A stretch of 14,822 bases of DNA, taken from the NCBI GenBank assembly GCA_002316225.1, contig DCDC01000150.1, forward strand, positions 1 through 14,822, in the 5' to 3' direction. Source of the stretch: Firmicutes bacterium UBA1065. GTDB lineage: Bacteria > Bacillota > Clostridia > Tissierellales > Sedimentibacteraceae. The translations under genes were made by a program, and so were the position numbers. Shown in pieces: positions 1 through 7,099 of this stretch. The notes under the pieces were generated by a model. The model did no database searches. It was not told the origin of the DNA and worked only from the letters and a program-made list of their open reading frames with translations. How positions within the stretch are numbered: position 1 is the stretch's first letter; each line of letters begins with the position of its first letter.

Positions 1-410
1 AATTTTTCTGCAGTAGCCTTTTCTTTTTCGGTAATATCCTCACCATAAAAATATACACTCAATTCGAAATGATTATCGTATCTTTTTCTATGGTGCAATT
101 CGTTATTCCTTATTTCAAAATAGGGATGTACATAAGAAATACTCCTGTCCATTACATTTTTAATAAAAGGACTATATCCGCCATAAAAACACTTGCTGAT
201 AATAATAACTTCATCGCATTTTGAAATATATTCGCCCATATTACTGAACTCATCATCAATAACACATCGGCCTGGTGTCTTTATCCAACAACCGAAGCAC
301 CCTATACAAGTATGAATTGTACCCTTATCACAAATGACCTTTACATTTACTTCATTGCCTACCAGTTCTCTTGAATCTTCCTCGCATAAATCATGAATTA
401 ATAATTTCAC
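1..410 (-). CDS. Flavodoxin-like / NAD(P)H-dependent FMN reductase family protein (3' end outside window)
   Basis: This frame stays open from a GTG at 410 to the left edge, giving 136 complete codons with the C-terminus missing. The protein starts VKLLIHDLCEED and carries the cysteine pattern CIGCFGCW...GRCVIDDEF at about residues 36-56, followed by FYGGYSPFIKNVMDRS. That pattern is typical of flavodoxin_2/FMN_red proteins, small FMN-binding oxidoreductases that use NAD(P)H in the cytoplasm. The start is uncertain: GTG at 413 is an in-frame alternative, a GGGTGGAG stretch overlaps both, and an in-frame TAA at 434-432 sets the upstream limit. It lies about 100 bp downstream of the PLP enzyme on the same strand and could be co-transcribed with it. 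The family call is fairly firm from motif and fold pattern. The substrate is unknown. Confidence 0.75.
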   Translation of the reverse strand, partial: MKLLIHDLCEEDSRELVGNEVNVKVICDKGTIHTCIGCFGCWIKTPGRCVIDDEFSNMGEYISKCDEVIIISKCFYGGYSPFIKNVMDRSISYVHPYFEIRNNELHHRKRYDNHFELSVYFYGEDITEKEKATAEK

Positions 411-507
411 CACTCCACCCCATTCTTCTCTTTATTTCATAATGCACCATTTTCTTATTAAACTGTTGAAATCCTAAATATATCGCCTTGCTTTATTCAT
501 TGCCTTA

Positions 508-1602
508 TCAGTGGTCTGATTTTAGCCCTGCTCCGCACATGGGGATTAAGCTGTCGGATGTTTTCCCGTACAGTTCACAATATTTCAGATATGCTGCATA
601 TGTGGCTGCTGTTGTGTGCTCACAGTAGATGCCTTTTGCAGCAAGGGCTTGCCTTGTTTCCAGTATCCTGTTTTCGGGAGCCGTGATAACTTTAATATTG
701 TATTTATAAATGTATTCTAAGATTTCTTCTCCCCTCATGGGCACTCCAATGGCAATTCCTTCTGCCATTGTAGGTTTTGGAGTCACCTTGGCCGGATACC
801 TGCTCTTATTTTCAACCGCCTGTGCAAAGGGGTCGCAGTATTCGCTTTGAACAGCTATGACATTGGGCATTCTATTGATTATGCCGCTGTCAAGGAATTC
901 CTCCAAAGCCTTTATAACACCGATAAAGAGAGTCCCGTTTCCCAATGGAACAAAAATATTTTCCGGAATCCTTCCATGCTGCTCATATACTTCATAGATA
1001 TATGTCTTGGTCCCTTCATAGAAAAAGGGATTATAAACATGGTTTGCATAATACTTCCCTTCATCATCAACTTTTTTCCTGCATACATCGGCACAATGGT
1101 CCCTGCCTCCGGGTACAACATTTACCTTCGCACCATGTGATTTAATCATGTCTATTTTCTTGGGGGTTGTTCCTTCAGGAATAAATATTTCGCATTCAAT
1201 GCCGGCCTTGCCGCAGTAGGCAGCCACGCTATTTCCGGCATTACCGCTGCTGTCCTGTACGACCGAATCCACCCCGATGGCCTTGCAATGAGCAATCAAT
1301 ACCGCTGCCCCCCTGTCCTTAAAAGACAGGGTAGGCATGAAGTAATCCATTTTCAAAAGCACATCTTCATCGAACTGAATTACAGGTGTCAGTCCTTCAC
1401 CTAAGCTTATATCTCGCCAAAACTCCCCCTCAAGGGGCATGAAGGCGCGATACCTGAATATATTCCAGGTACTCTTATCCACTAAGGACAAATCAAACTT
1501 TGGAGCTTTGAAATCCAGTTTCCAAAGGCCTCCGCAGTCACATTTTGCCTTCCTTGTTGAAACATCTATTTTTGTATTGCATTTAGAACAAATATAATTC
1601 AT
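508..1602 (-). CDS. PLP fold-type II enzyme, threonine synthase-like
   Basis: The 364-residue product opens with a zinc-ribbon-like segment (C5, C8, C21, C23, ending CDCGG), as in several threonine-synthase relatives. The PLP lysine is in SFKDRG (K95), the substrate-binding loop is SSGNAG (118-123), and the phosphate-binding loop is GNGT (221-224). This marks a cytoplasmic enzyme of the threonine synthase / threonine dehydratase / cysteate synthase superfamily that makes or removes beta- or gamma-substituents of amino acids. Which reaction it runs cannot be read from motifs. The RidA-like gene just upstream (separated by 263 bp) would fit a lyase releasing a reactive enamine, but that is inference. 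The start is supported by a GGAGGGG sequence 8 nt upstream of the ATG. The upstream region has unusual repeated sites, described separately. No homoserine pathway gene is nearby, so a biosynthetic threonine synthase role is not favoured. Confidence 0.85.
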   Translation of the reverse strand: MNYICSKCNTKIDVSTRKAKCDCGGLWKLDFKAPKFDLSLVDKSTWNIFRYRAFMPLEGEFWRDISLGEGLTPVIQFDEDVLLKMDYFMPTLSFKDRGAAVLIAHCKAIGVDSVVQDSSGNAGNSVAAYCGKAGIECEIFIPEGTTPKKIDMIKSHGAKVNVVPGGRDHCADVCRKKVDDEGKYYANHVYNPFFYEGTKTYIYEVYEQHGRIPENIFVPLGNGTLFIGVIKALEEFLDSGIINRMPNVIAVQSEYCDPFAQAVENKSRYPAKVTPKPTMAEGIAIGVPMRGEEILEYIYKYNIKVITAPENRILETRQALAAKGIYCEHTTAATYAAYLKYCELYGKTSDSLIPMCGAGLKSDH

Positions 1603-1658
1603 ATTGAACCCCCCTCCACATTGGGTAAAAAATGACTGTTCCAGCGCTACAAATTGTA

Positions 1659-1799
1659 TTGCTCAAAATTTCAAGTAATGTGTGAATATTTTATGAAAAA
1701 AGCATATTTTTTGAGCGATTTTGCTCAAAATTTCAAGTTTTTTGTGAAAAACTGAAATATTTATATATGTAAAACACACATTAATTGAAATTTTGAACA
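1659..1799. promoter_or_regulatory. Three evenly spaced copies of a 15-bp site upstream of the PLP enzyme
   Basis: The 18-mer TTGCTCAAAATTTCAAGT occurs identically at 1659-1676 and 1721-1738, and the identity resumes after a short gap with TGTGAA. A third copy in the opposite orientation, AATTGAAATTTTGAACA, lies at 1783-1799. The centres are about 62 and 60 bp apart, near six helical turns. The middle copy is also half of an 8-bp stem, TTTTGAGC (1709-1716) with GCTCAAAA (1723-1730). A weak sigma-A-like promoter for the minus strand (TTCAAT about 16 bp from TATATA) overlaps the third copy. These look like operator sites for a DNA-looping or cooperatively bound regulator of the PLP enzyme gene; the regulator is not in the window. 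I do not recognise the motif. Confidence 0.55.
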
Positions 1800-1830
1800 T
1801 TGTCCACATGGGACAGTTTCATATGGACAA
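1800..1830. promoter_or_regulatory. Inverted half-sites TGTCC/GGACA between the PLP enzyme and RidA-like genes
   Basis: TTGTCCA at 1800-1806 is mirrored by TGGACAA at 1824-1830, and a second GGACA at 1811-1815 makes TGTCCACATGGGACA an imperfect palindrome. It lies next to the third copy of the repeated operator-like site. It may be another binding site or a small hairpin. There is no clear T-tract, so I do not call it a terminator. Confidence 0.3.
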
Positions 1831-1865
1831 TTTATGACAGTATTCTCCTTCCATGTATCATTTTT

Positions 1866-2273
1866 CTATTTTCTTTCTACTGCAACAACTGCTTCAATTT
1901 CAACCAATTGGTTTTCATAACCCAGAACAGTAACACCCATTAATGTACTAGGTACATTATGTTCACCGAACTCACCGCTTATAACACTCCACACATCCAC
2001 TAAATCTTCTCTATTTTGAGATGCTACTAAAATCCTTGTGTATGCAACATCTTCCAGTGAAGCACCGCATTCCTTCAATACTTTTTTTAAGTTTTCAAGG
2101 CATAATTTTGTTTGACCCGTATAATCATTTATCAAATCTACTTCTCCGTCTTTATTAATCGGGCAAGCACCTGCCAAAAACAATATATCCCATCCCTCAG
2201 GCACCTTGCTTGCATACGAATAATCTACTTTTGCTAGTTCTTCTGATTTTATTAAAGTAATTTTTTTAGACAT
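1866..2273 (-). CDS. RidA / YjgF-YER057c-UK114 family protein
   Basis: With the start at ATG 2273 the protein has 135 residues, the normal size for this trimeric chorismate-mutase-like fold. GGAAGAG lies 7 nt upstream; a longer frame back to GTG 2306 has no such site. The ending LVEIEAVVAV is the family signature. Canonical RidA proteins hydrolyse reactive enamine/imine intermediates released by PLP enzymes such as threonine dehydratase, using an arginine in a P-x-R-T/S-x-x-G-V context. Here the matching stretch reads VPSTLMGV, so the arginine position appears to be serine. The protein is therefore more likely a non-canonical Rid subfamily member, and deaminase activity should not be assumed. 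It lies directly upstream of the PLP fold-type II enzyme on the same strand and divergent from YbjQ. Confidence 0.85.
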   Translation of the reverse strand: MSKKITLIKSEELAKVDYSYASKVPEGWDILFLAGACPINKDGEVDLINDYTGQTKLCLENLKKVLKECGASLEDVAYTRILVASQNREDLVDVWSVISGEFGEHNVPSTLMGVTVLGYENQLVEIEAVVAVERK

Positions 2274-2625
2274 ATATAAACTCTTCCTTTCGTTGGTGCG
2301 TGACACCGCCTTGTAAAATTAATTATTCGTAAAGTAATTTATCAATATTTCTTTTATGTAGTTATATCTTCTTCCATAGGAATTTTCTATGAGGATTCAT
2401 ATTACATCCTCTTTAGACAAAGGCTTTAATTTATATTAGCACATCAGGGTAAAAAAGGCAATTGCCCAAAAAATCAACTAATAGCGCCGAATTGCTTTAA
2501 TTCAAACCTTTTGACTGTCATATATGTGAAATAGATTGATAAAAAATAGTTCACAGTTAATATAATGTGATATAATAAACAAGACATCTAATAATATTTA
2601 TAATTATAATTACTTGGAGGTTATG
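2274..2625. other. Divergent intergenic region between RidA-like and YbjQ genes
   Basis: No convincing gene is present in these 352 bp. Two adjacent small inverted repeats occur: CATAG/CTATG at 2375-2391 and GAGGAT/ATCCTC at 2391-2411. A palindromic GGCAATTGCC sits near 2457-2467. GGTGCGTGACACC near 2294-2306 is a short inverted repeat just ahead of the RidA-like start. TATAAT-like hexamers for the + strand lie at 2561-2566 and 2571-2576, but no well-spaced -35 goes with them. TTCAAACCTTTTGAC at 2501-2515 weakly resembles the activator-site candidates described for the sigma-54 promoters. Confidence 0.4.
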
Positions 2626-2946
2626 ATGATAATTACTACTACACCTTCAATCGAAGGTAAAAAAATTGTGGACTATAAGGGAGTTGTTTTTGGAGAAGTT
2701 ATTTCCGGTGTTGACTTTATAAAGGATTTCGCAGCAGGTTTAACAAATTTCTTTGGTGGCAGATCAGGCTCTTATGAAGGTGAGCTAATTGAGGCAAGGC
2801 AAAATGCACTCCGTGAAATGGAAATGAGAGCAAAAAACATGGGAGCAAATGCGGTTGTAGGTGTTGACATTGACTATGAAGTATTAGGTTCAGCAAACAA
2901 TATGCTCATGGTAACAGCTTCAGGAACAGCAGTAGTCGTTGAGTAA
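2626..2946 (+). CDS. YbjQ / DUF74 family heavy-metal-binding-like protein
   Basis: The 106-residue product begins MIITTTPSIEGKKIVDYKGV and continues through FGGRSGSYEGELIEAR to GANAVVGVDIDYE. Both are hallmarks of the YbjQ (UPF0145/DUF74) family, small cytoplasmic pentameric proteins of unsettled function, sometimes annotated as heavy-metal-binding. I chose ATG 2626 because GGAGG at 2616-2620 lies 5 nt upstream. The in-frame ATG at 2623 is too close to it, and an upstream TTG at 2614 overlaps the binding site. It is the only complete gene on the + strand and appears monocistronic, flanked by the RidA-like gene (divergent) and the flavoprotein gene (convergent). The family call is firm; no role can be stated. 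Confidence 0.9.
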   Translation: MIITTTPSIEGKKIVDYKGVVFGEVISGVDFIKDFAAGLTNFFGGRSGSYEGELIEARQNALREMEMRAKNMGANAVVGVDIDYEVLGSANNMLMVTASGTAVVVE

Positions 2947-2960
2947 TATATTTTAATCAT

Positions 2961-2991
2961 AAAAAAGCCAGAGCATATTGAACTCTGGCTT
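2961..2991 (-). terminator. Terminator hairpin between convergent YbjQ and flavoprotein genes
   Basis: AAGCCAGAG (2965-2973) pairs with CTCTGGCTT (2983-2991) in a perfect 9-bp stem with a 9-nt loop. Read on the minus strand the stem runs into TTTTTT, so it best fits an intrinsic terminator for the leftward flavoprotein transcript. On the + strand the following bases are only moderately T-rich, so it may also serve YbjQ as a weaker bidirectional terminator. Confidence 0.75.
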
Positions 2992-3078
2992 ATAAATATG
3001 ATGAACTTGATATTGTTCATTACAATTTAGTTTTATGGATATTGATCACATATTTTTATAGACTCGTTACAATGCATA

Positions 3079-5067
3079 TTAGTTATTTTCTAAAATATAC
3101 TTAACTGCATTTTGACCTGCTAATCTTCCGGATGTAAATGCCCAGCCTAATGCAACTCCCCCGTATTGAGCATAAGCATCTCTATTGGAGTATAAAACAC
3201 CTGAACTATCATTACCAGCTGCATATACACCGTTCATCACGCTTATACCATCTTCTTTAAGAACATTCAAATTCGTATCTACATCTAATCCACCACATGT
3301 AGCATAGGCTACAGAACATGCATTAATTGCATAATATGGTCCCTTTTCCCCTAAGGATATAAGATTTTTAGCAGGTTTCCCAAAATCTTCATCAACACCG
3401 GTCTCGCAAAATCTATTGTATTTTTCAACTTCTGAAACCAAATTTTGAGCAGGCACACCAATTTTTTCTGCTAATTCTTCCAGTGTATCAGCTTTATAAA
3501 CATAACCTTTTTCTATAGCTTTATCTAAAACCTCATATATTTCAGGAATAGGTATCCCTTTAGGATAACCCCCTTGGCCATATACTCGAGTAGAACTCAT
3601 GTATGTACCTTTTTCTCCGGCAAATCCGTTTTTAGCTAAATCTGCAATATTATCCTCCCCATATATTGTAAACCAATCAGGACCGCTTTTCCAAAATTCA
3701 AAGATTCCTGCTTCATTGTAACATCTTTTTCCCTCACGTCCTACTTGCATAGCGGAACTGTTTAATCCCAAAATCATAGGTACATCGTTTAAAGACCATG
3801 TATTTTGCTTTCCTGTACGTTCATCGACACCATCTCTATAATGAACAGGATATTCTCTCAAAAATTGTGTTGTAGTTTTAAAGTGAATTATTGGAACCAT
3901 ATCTATATTATAAGTTCCTGCACCATTATCAATTGCAGATTGTATCATGTCACCTGTATTTTGTGACATACCCCATATCTTCCATGGTGCTTTTAACGGG
4001 TAATGCTCGTTGCTTAAATATTTTTCCTCCATTTCGGGATTTCCTGCAAAGCCACCAGTTGCTAATATTACGGCTTTAGCATAAATAATATACTCTGTCC
4101 CATCATATCCGGATGCCTTTACTCCAACGACCTTATCTGCCGTGTCATCATAAATCAATTCATATGCGTTAGTTTCAAGCATATATTTGCCGCCCATTTC
4201 AGTAAAATCCTTAACAATATTGTCAAAGTAGCTGCCTACAGCTTCAGATCTGAAAGGAATATCTTCCTTTCCATAGTCCCTGCCTTCCTCTCTATTTGAA
4301 TGATAAACATATTGATATTTTACCCTCCATGTATTTTCACCAAATCCGGGCAGCGGGTTATTTAGCAGGAATCCATGGTCAAAATAAAGCCAATCAATAG
4401 TTTTTCCGGATTCTTCCAAAAATAGTCTAACCAAATCTTCTTTAGCGTCACCTTTAGCAAAGTTATTTATCCAATCATCATAAAGGCTTTCTACTTCTGT
4501 ATAGTCCTCTCCATTGTTAAATGCTTCTTTATATCTGGGTGCATTTATACCAAATGGCTCTCCGCAATTTGCTGCAGTCCCTCCATATTTACCGGCTTTA
4601 TCTATTGCAAGCACACTAACAGGGACACCCGCAGCCTTTTGAGCTTCTGCTGCGCTTGTTGCAGCCGCACATCCGGCTCCACCCATACCAACAACTAAAA
4701 CATCAACATTTATGGTTTCTGTAGTATCAGTTTTCTTAGCAGTAGTTTTATAGAAGTTCTTAATTGCCGATTCATCTGTTCCAGCTGCTAACATAGCTTT
4801 TTTCAGTGCATCTTCTGTTGCTGCTTTTATACCATTGCTTGAACCTGTAGCACCGGTAATACCATCAACGCTTATCGATTGATGTTCAATGATACGAGGA
4901 ATCAATTTATCCTCTGCCGCCTTCAAAATTAACGGTTCCTCTCTATTAATATCCTTATCAATTACTTCGATTTTTAGTAATTCTTTATCGCTAACAGTAA
5001 CATTAACACGAATTGGTTCAATCCAATCAAATCCCCAACCTTCCCCTGTATATGTTCCTGGTTTCAT
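3079..5067 (-). CDS. FMN-binding / FAD-binding-2 flavoprotein reductase (body of a frameshifted lipoprotein gene)
   Basis: The 662-residue frame carries an FMN-bind domain at about residues 1-90, with DGITGATGSS (68-77). This is the flavinylation-type motif in which ApbE attaches FMN to threonine (T74 here). A FAD-binding-2 domain follows, with the dinucleotide motif GMGGAG (127-132) and the C-terminal GVYAAGNDSSG. The layout matches extracellular fumarate/urocanate-reductase-like enzymes that pass electrons to organic acceptors. The substrate is uncertain. The usual HHTMGG segment is replaced by AYATCGG (about 587-593), so one catalytic histidine of fumarate reductase seems absent, while an arginine in SNRD (629) remains. 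ATG 5067 has no ribosome binding site. An in-phase coding stretch continues upstream to 5130, where a -1 frameshift separates it from a lipoprotein signal peptide, so the intact protein would be about 734 residues and membrane-anchored. Confidence 0.85.
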   Translation of the reverse strand: MKPGTYTGEGWGFDWIEPIRVNVTVSDKELLKIEVIDKDINREEPLILKAAEDKLIPRIIEHQSISVDGITGATGSSNGIKAATEDALKKAMLAAGTDESAIKNFYKTTAKKTDTTETINVDVLVVGMGGAGCAAATSAAEAQKAAGVPVSVLAIDKAGKYGGTAANCGEPFGINAPRYKEAFNNGEDYTEVESLYDDWINNFAKGDAKEDLVRLFLEESGKTIDWLYFDHGFLLNNPLPGFGENTWRVKYQYVYHSNREEGRDYGKEDIPFRSEAVGSYFDNIVKDFTEMGGKYMLETNAYELIYDDTADKVVGVKASGYDGTEYIIYAKAVILATGGFAGNPEMEEKYLSNEHYPLKAPWKIWGMSQNTGDMIQSAIDNGAGTYNIDMVPIIHFKTTTQFLREYPVHYRDGVDERTGKQNTWSLNDVPMILGLNSSAMQVGREGKRCYNEAGIFEFWKSGPDWFTIYGEDNIADLAKNGFAGEKGTYMSSTRVYGQGGYPKGIPIPEIYEVLDKAIEKGYVYKADTLEELAEKIGVPAQNLVSEVEKYNRFCETGVDEDFGKPAKNLISLGEKGPYYAINACSVAYATCGGLDVDTNLNVLKEDGISVMNGVYAAGNDSSGVLYSNRDAYAQYGGVALGWAFTSGRLAGQNAVKYILENN

Positions 5068-5123
5068 TACAACACTTGGAATATCACTTAAAACCCCAGC
5101 CTGTATCAGTGTGTCTTCAACTG

Positions 5124-5279
5124 CTAACCCTTATGTGTGGCAGTATAAGTAGTTTCTTGTTTTGTTGCTGGTTCTTCTTGTACTGTTGCAGGTTCTTCTT
5201 TTGGAGAACATGCCAGCAATCCAAGTACCATAATGAATACTAATAAAGATGAAATTAACCTTTTGAAATGTACTTTCAT
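5124..5279 (-). pseudogene. Lipoprotein signal peptide of the flavoprotein, cut off by a frameshift
   Basis: From ATG 5279 (GGTGGAGG just upstream) the frame encodes 51 residues. These are a charged start MKVHFKR, a hydrophobic core and a lipobox LLAC with the lipidated cysteine at 24, then a Lys/Glu/Gln/Thr-rich linker typical of Gram-positive lipoproteins. It ends at TAG 5126-5124. Downstream, a different frame reads GLAVEDTLIQAGVLSDIP and runs without interruption into the flavoprotein at 5067. One extra base in or near the GGG at 5130-5128 would join the two into a single lipoprotein. The change may be a real mutation, a slippage site or an assembly error. It is not an independent small gene. 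Confidence 0.8.
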
Positions 5280-5349
5280 TCCTCCACCATCCTTTTTAAA
5301 ATAATAAATATTTATTGTCTAAGTGTCATAACCGGCTACATGAAACAGC

Positions 5350-5365
5350 GCAATCGTTTGCCCTT
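5350..5365 (-). promoter_or_regulatory. Weak sigma-54-like promoter candidate upstream of the flavoprotein
   Basis: On the minus strand AAGGGCAAACGATTGC has GG and GC separated by exactly 10 bases and a good TTGC -12 element, but the -24 element lacks the CAC that normally follows GG. It would start transcription about 60 nt before the lipoprotein ATG. The match is much poorer than those at 8841-8858 and 14161-14177, so this is only a candidate. Confidence 0.25.
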
Positions 5366-5495
5366 GCATTATATTTCGCCTTATTTCATAGTTTAGGACA
5401 ACATTGCCTATTAACATTATATATAAATTAATCTTATATAGTATTGAATACTTTTCCCTAATAATCGACAAAAAAAGACATTTCATTTAAAAGAT

Positions 5496-5517
5496 CCTGA
5501 CACTATCTTGTGCCAGG
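5496..5517 (-). terminator. Stem-loop downstream of the symporter gene
   Basis: On the minus strand CCTGGCAC (5517-5510) pairs with GTGTCAGG (5503-5496), 8 bp with one G-T pair and a 6-nt loop, followed by ATCTTTTAAA. It begins about 33 nt after the symporter stop codon, so a modest intrinsic terminator is plausible. The wider stretch GGTGCCTGGCAC also resembles short dispersed intergenic palindromes common in clostridia. The rest of the 5280-5550 gap holds no gene I can support. Confidence 0.45.
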
Positions 5518-5550
5518 CACCTTGCTCGGCTATATCTATTATTTTTTTAC

Positions 5551-6945
5551 TTACCTGCCGTTAAGTTTTCCTTTCTTTTTATAACTTCCTATAATTGCCG
5601 TTATGGTACTTACGGTTACACCTATTATCAGGGAATCAATTCTTAAATTCAAAAAGTTCTCACTGATTAAAAAGGCTCCAAACCCTGTTACACTTGACAT
5701 GATGGCATAATTACCGGTGATTTTCCCTTTAAAAAACAAGGCAAAAACCATGGGAACCAGGAGCACCGCTGCCCTTAAGCCCATTGACATGAAGCCCCAT
5801 TTTAAAACTGCCGACTTTAAATTTCCAAGGGTAAATAAGGCAGATACAATTAAGGAGATAAGTATTACAATTCTTGTAACCAAGAGCTCTTTTTTACTGT
5901 CTGCATTTTTATTTATATACTTTTTATATATATCCTTTGTAATAATTGTTCCAAAACCTAAAGCCATGCCGGCACCGGTGCCTACCAAGGCTATAAATAA
6001 GGTTGCTAAAATACCTCCCCCGATTAGGGGCGGCATATTATTGATGATAAAAAGAGGAAAGGCCTGTCCCGAATCAATCATCGGATAATTCAACTTCATA
6101 TAATATCCTATCAAAATACCGCCTATGCCAATAGGAGGTATCAGGGCTGAGCTTATGAGGGCGCCCTTTATGGATACGCTGTCGCTTTTACCCGATAATA
6201 CAGCCTGGACATAGGTTTGAGTAGATAAAACCCCAAAAACGACAGATAAAAATGCTCCCCCGTCTATTCCTATTCCTCTTGAAAACAAATTGAAATACTG
6301 ATTATGAGGGAGTGTATTATATATATCAGAAATCCCGCCCGATAGTTTTAATGCTAATACAGCCCCTGATATAACCGAAATATATATTAGTATAAGTTTT
6401 ATAACTCCCAAGACTCCGGTACTTATTACTCCGCCGAATATTACATATGAGGCCATTAAAATGACGCTGATGATTGCACTGGCTTCAGGTCCTAAACCAA
6501 ACATGGATGACAAGAGTGCATTAGCTGCCAAAATTTGTGCAACAATATTAAGCATAATTCCCAAGGACGCCAGTACCGATGTAATTATACCTGATTTTTG
6601 GCCATATTCTTCGCTTATTATCTGTTGAATCGTGTTGCATTTGTTTTTTCTTAAAGGTTTTGTAAATATTATACCTAAAACCAGGCACCCCACACCTGCT
6701 CCAAGGGTAAACCACCATGCAGACAAGCCGTTGGTAAAAGCAAGCTGGGCAGTTCCTATGGTAGAGGAGCCTCCAACCAAGGTGCCTATTATTGTACCTG
6801 AAACCAATGCAGCACCTGCATTATAGCCCCCGGTGGAAAAATCCTTCGCATCCTTTACCTTCCTGCCCGTATAAATTCCAGTAAATATAATTAATGATAG
6901 GGTTATAATACTACCTATAATATGAAATGATGAAACCTGTCCCAT
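5551..6945 (-). CDS. Sodium:solute symporter (SSS) family transporter
   Basis: The 464-residue, highly hydrophobic protein begins with an N-terminal membrane segment followed by KVKDAKDFSTGG. Next come GTLVGGSSTIGTAQLAFTNG (about residues 54-73) and the SSS-type cytoplasmic loop KPLRKNKCNTIQQIISEEYG. The pattern of about 12-13 membrane helices and its length fit the solute:sodium symporter family, which imports small organic solutes with Na+. The substrate cannot be inferred from sequence alone. The start is supported by GGAG 8 nt upstream of ATG 6945. It follows the AtuA-DUF4387 pair on the same strand, so it may carry the substrate or a related acid for that pathway. However, an inverted-repeat element and a hairpin lie in the 154-bp gap, so co-transcription is not certain. 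Confidence 0.88.
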   Translation of the reverse strand: MGQVSSFHIIGSIITLSLIIFTGIYTGRKVKDAKDFSTGGYNAGAALVSGTIIGTLVGGSSTIGTAQLAFTNGLSAWWFTLGAGVGCLVLGIIFTKPLRKNKCNTIQQIISEEYGQKSGIITSVLASLGIMLNIVAQILAANALLSSMFGLGPEASAIISVILMASYVIFGGVISTGVLGVIKLILIYISVISGAVLALKLSGGISDIYNTLPHNQYFNLFSRGIGIDGGAFLSVVFGVLSTQTYVQAVLSGKSDSVSIKGALISSALIPPIGIGGILIGYYMKLNYPMIDSGQAFPLFIINNMPPLIGGGILATLFIALVGTGAGMALGFGTIITKDIYKKYINKNADSKKELLVTRIVILISLIVSALFTLGNLKSAVLKWGFMSMGLRAAVLLVPMVFALFFKGKITGNYAIMSSVTGFGAFLISENFLNLRIDSLIIGVTVSTITAIIGSYKKKGKLNGR

Positions 6946-6974
6946 TTATTAGCTCCAATATAGTTTTTATTCAG

Positions 6975-7057
6975 GTTAATGACAAATCTCTTATGTAATC
7001 CTGAGCATAAACCAATGACCCCATGGGATCCTTCGGGCTAAAGCCCTCAGGATGACA
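6975..7057. repeat. Dispersed inverted-repeat element, copy 1
   Basis: The element starts GTTAATGACAAA and has outer arms GTAATCCTGAG (6995-7005, one base off) and CTCAGGATGAC (7046-7056). Inside are TTCGGGCTAAAGCCC and a CCATGGGATCCTTC stretch. It aligns with the copy at 14347-14427 over its whole length but has a diverged left-centre. It sits between the DUF4387 and symporter genes. It encodes no protein and looks like a small non-autonomous or REP/MITE-type repeat. The outer arm resembles a palindrome I recall as widespread in bacterial intergenic DNA. Confidence 0.8.
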
Positions 7058-7068
7058 TAAGAGTGAAT

Positions 7069-7094
7069 TATGCCGCAACTTTAATTGCGGCATA
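7069..7094. other. Stem-loop immediately downstream of the DUF4387 gene
   Basis: ATGCCGCAA (7070-7078) pairs with TTGCGGCAT (7085-7093), and one more T-A pair extends the stem to 10 bp with a 6-nt loop. It begins 6 nt after the DUF4387 stop codon. No T-run follows on the minus strand, so it is a poor intrinsic terminator. It may instead stabilise the 3' end of the AtuA-DUF4387 message and set the symporter's relative expression. Confidence 0.55.
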
Positions 7095-7099
7095 TTATA

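Noticed and set aside
847..1145. Open frames of 66-97 codons antisense to the PLP enzyme
   Set aside because: They lie inside a strongly supported gene on the other strand, have no ribosome binding site and no recognisable domain.
508..1602. Naming the PLP enzyme thrC
   Set aside because: Motifs fit several fold-type II enzymes and no homoserine pathway gene is nearby.
1659..1799. CRISPR-like array
   Set aside because: There are only three short, partly inverted copies, with no uniform repeat-spacer structure or cas genes, so operator sites fit better.
2274..2460. Possible riboswitch or T-box leader ahead of the RidA-like gene
   Set aside because: The small hairpins lack any conserved T-box or riboswitch core and there is no terminator/antiterminator pair.
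6957..6982. Sigma-A-like promoter TTGTCA-N17-TATATT ahead of the symporter
   Set aside because: Transcription would begin after the symporter's GGAG site, leaving a leaderless message, and its -35 comes from the repeat element end.
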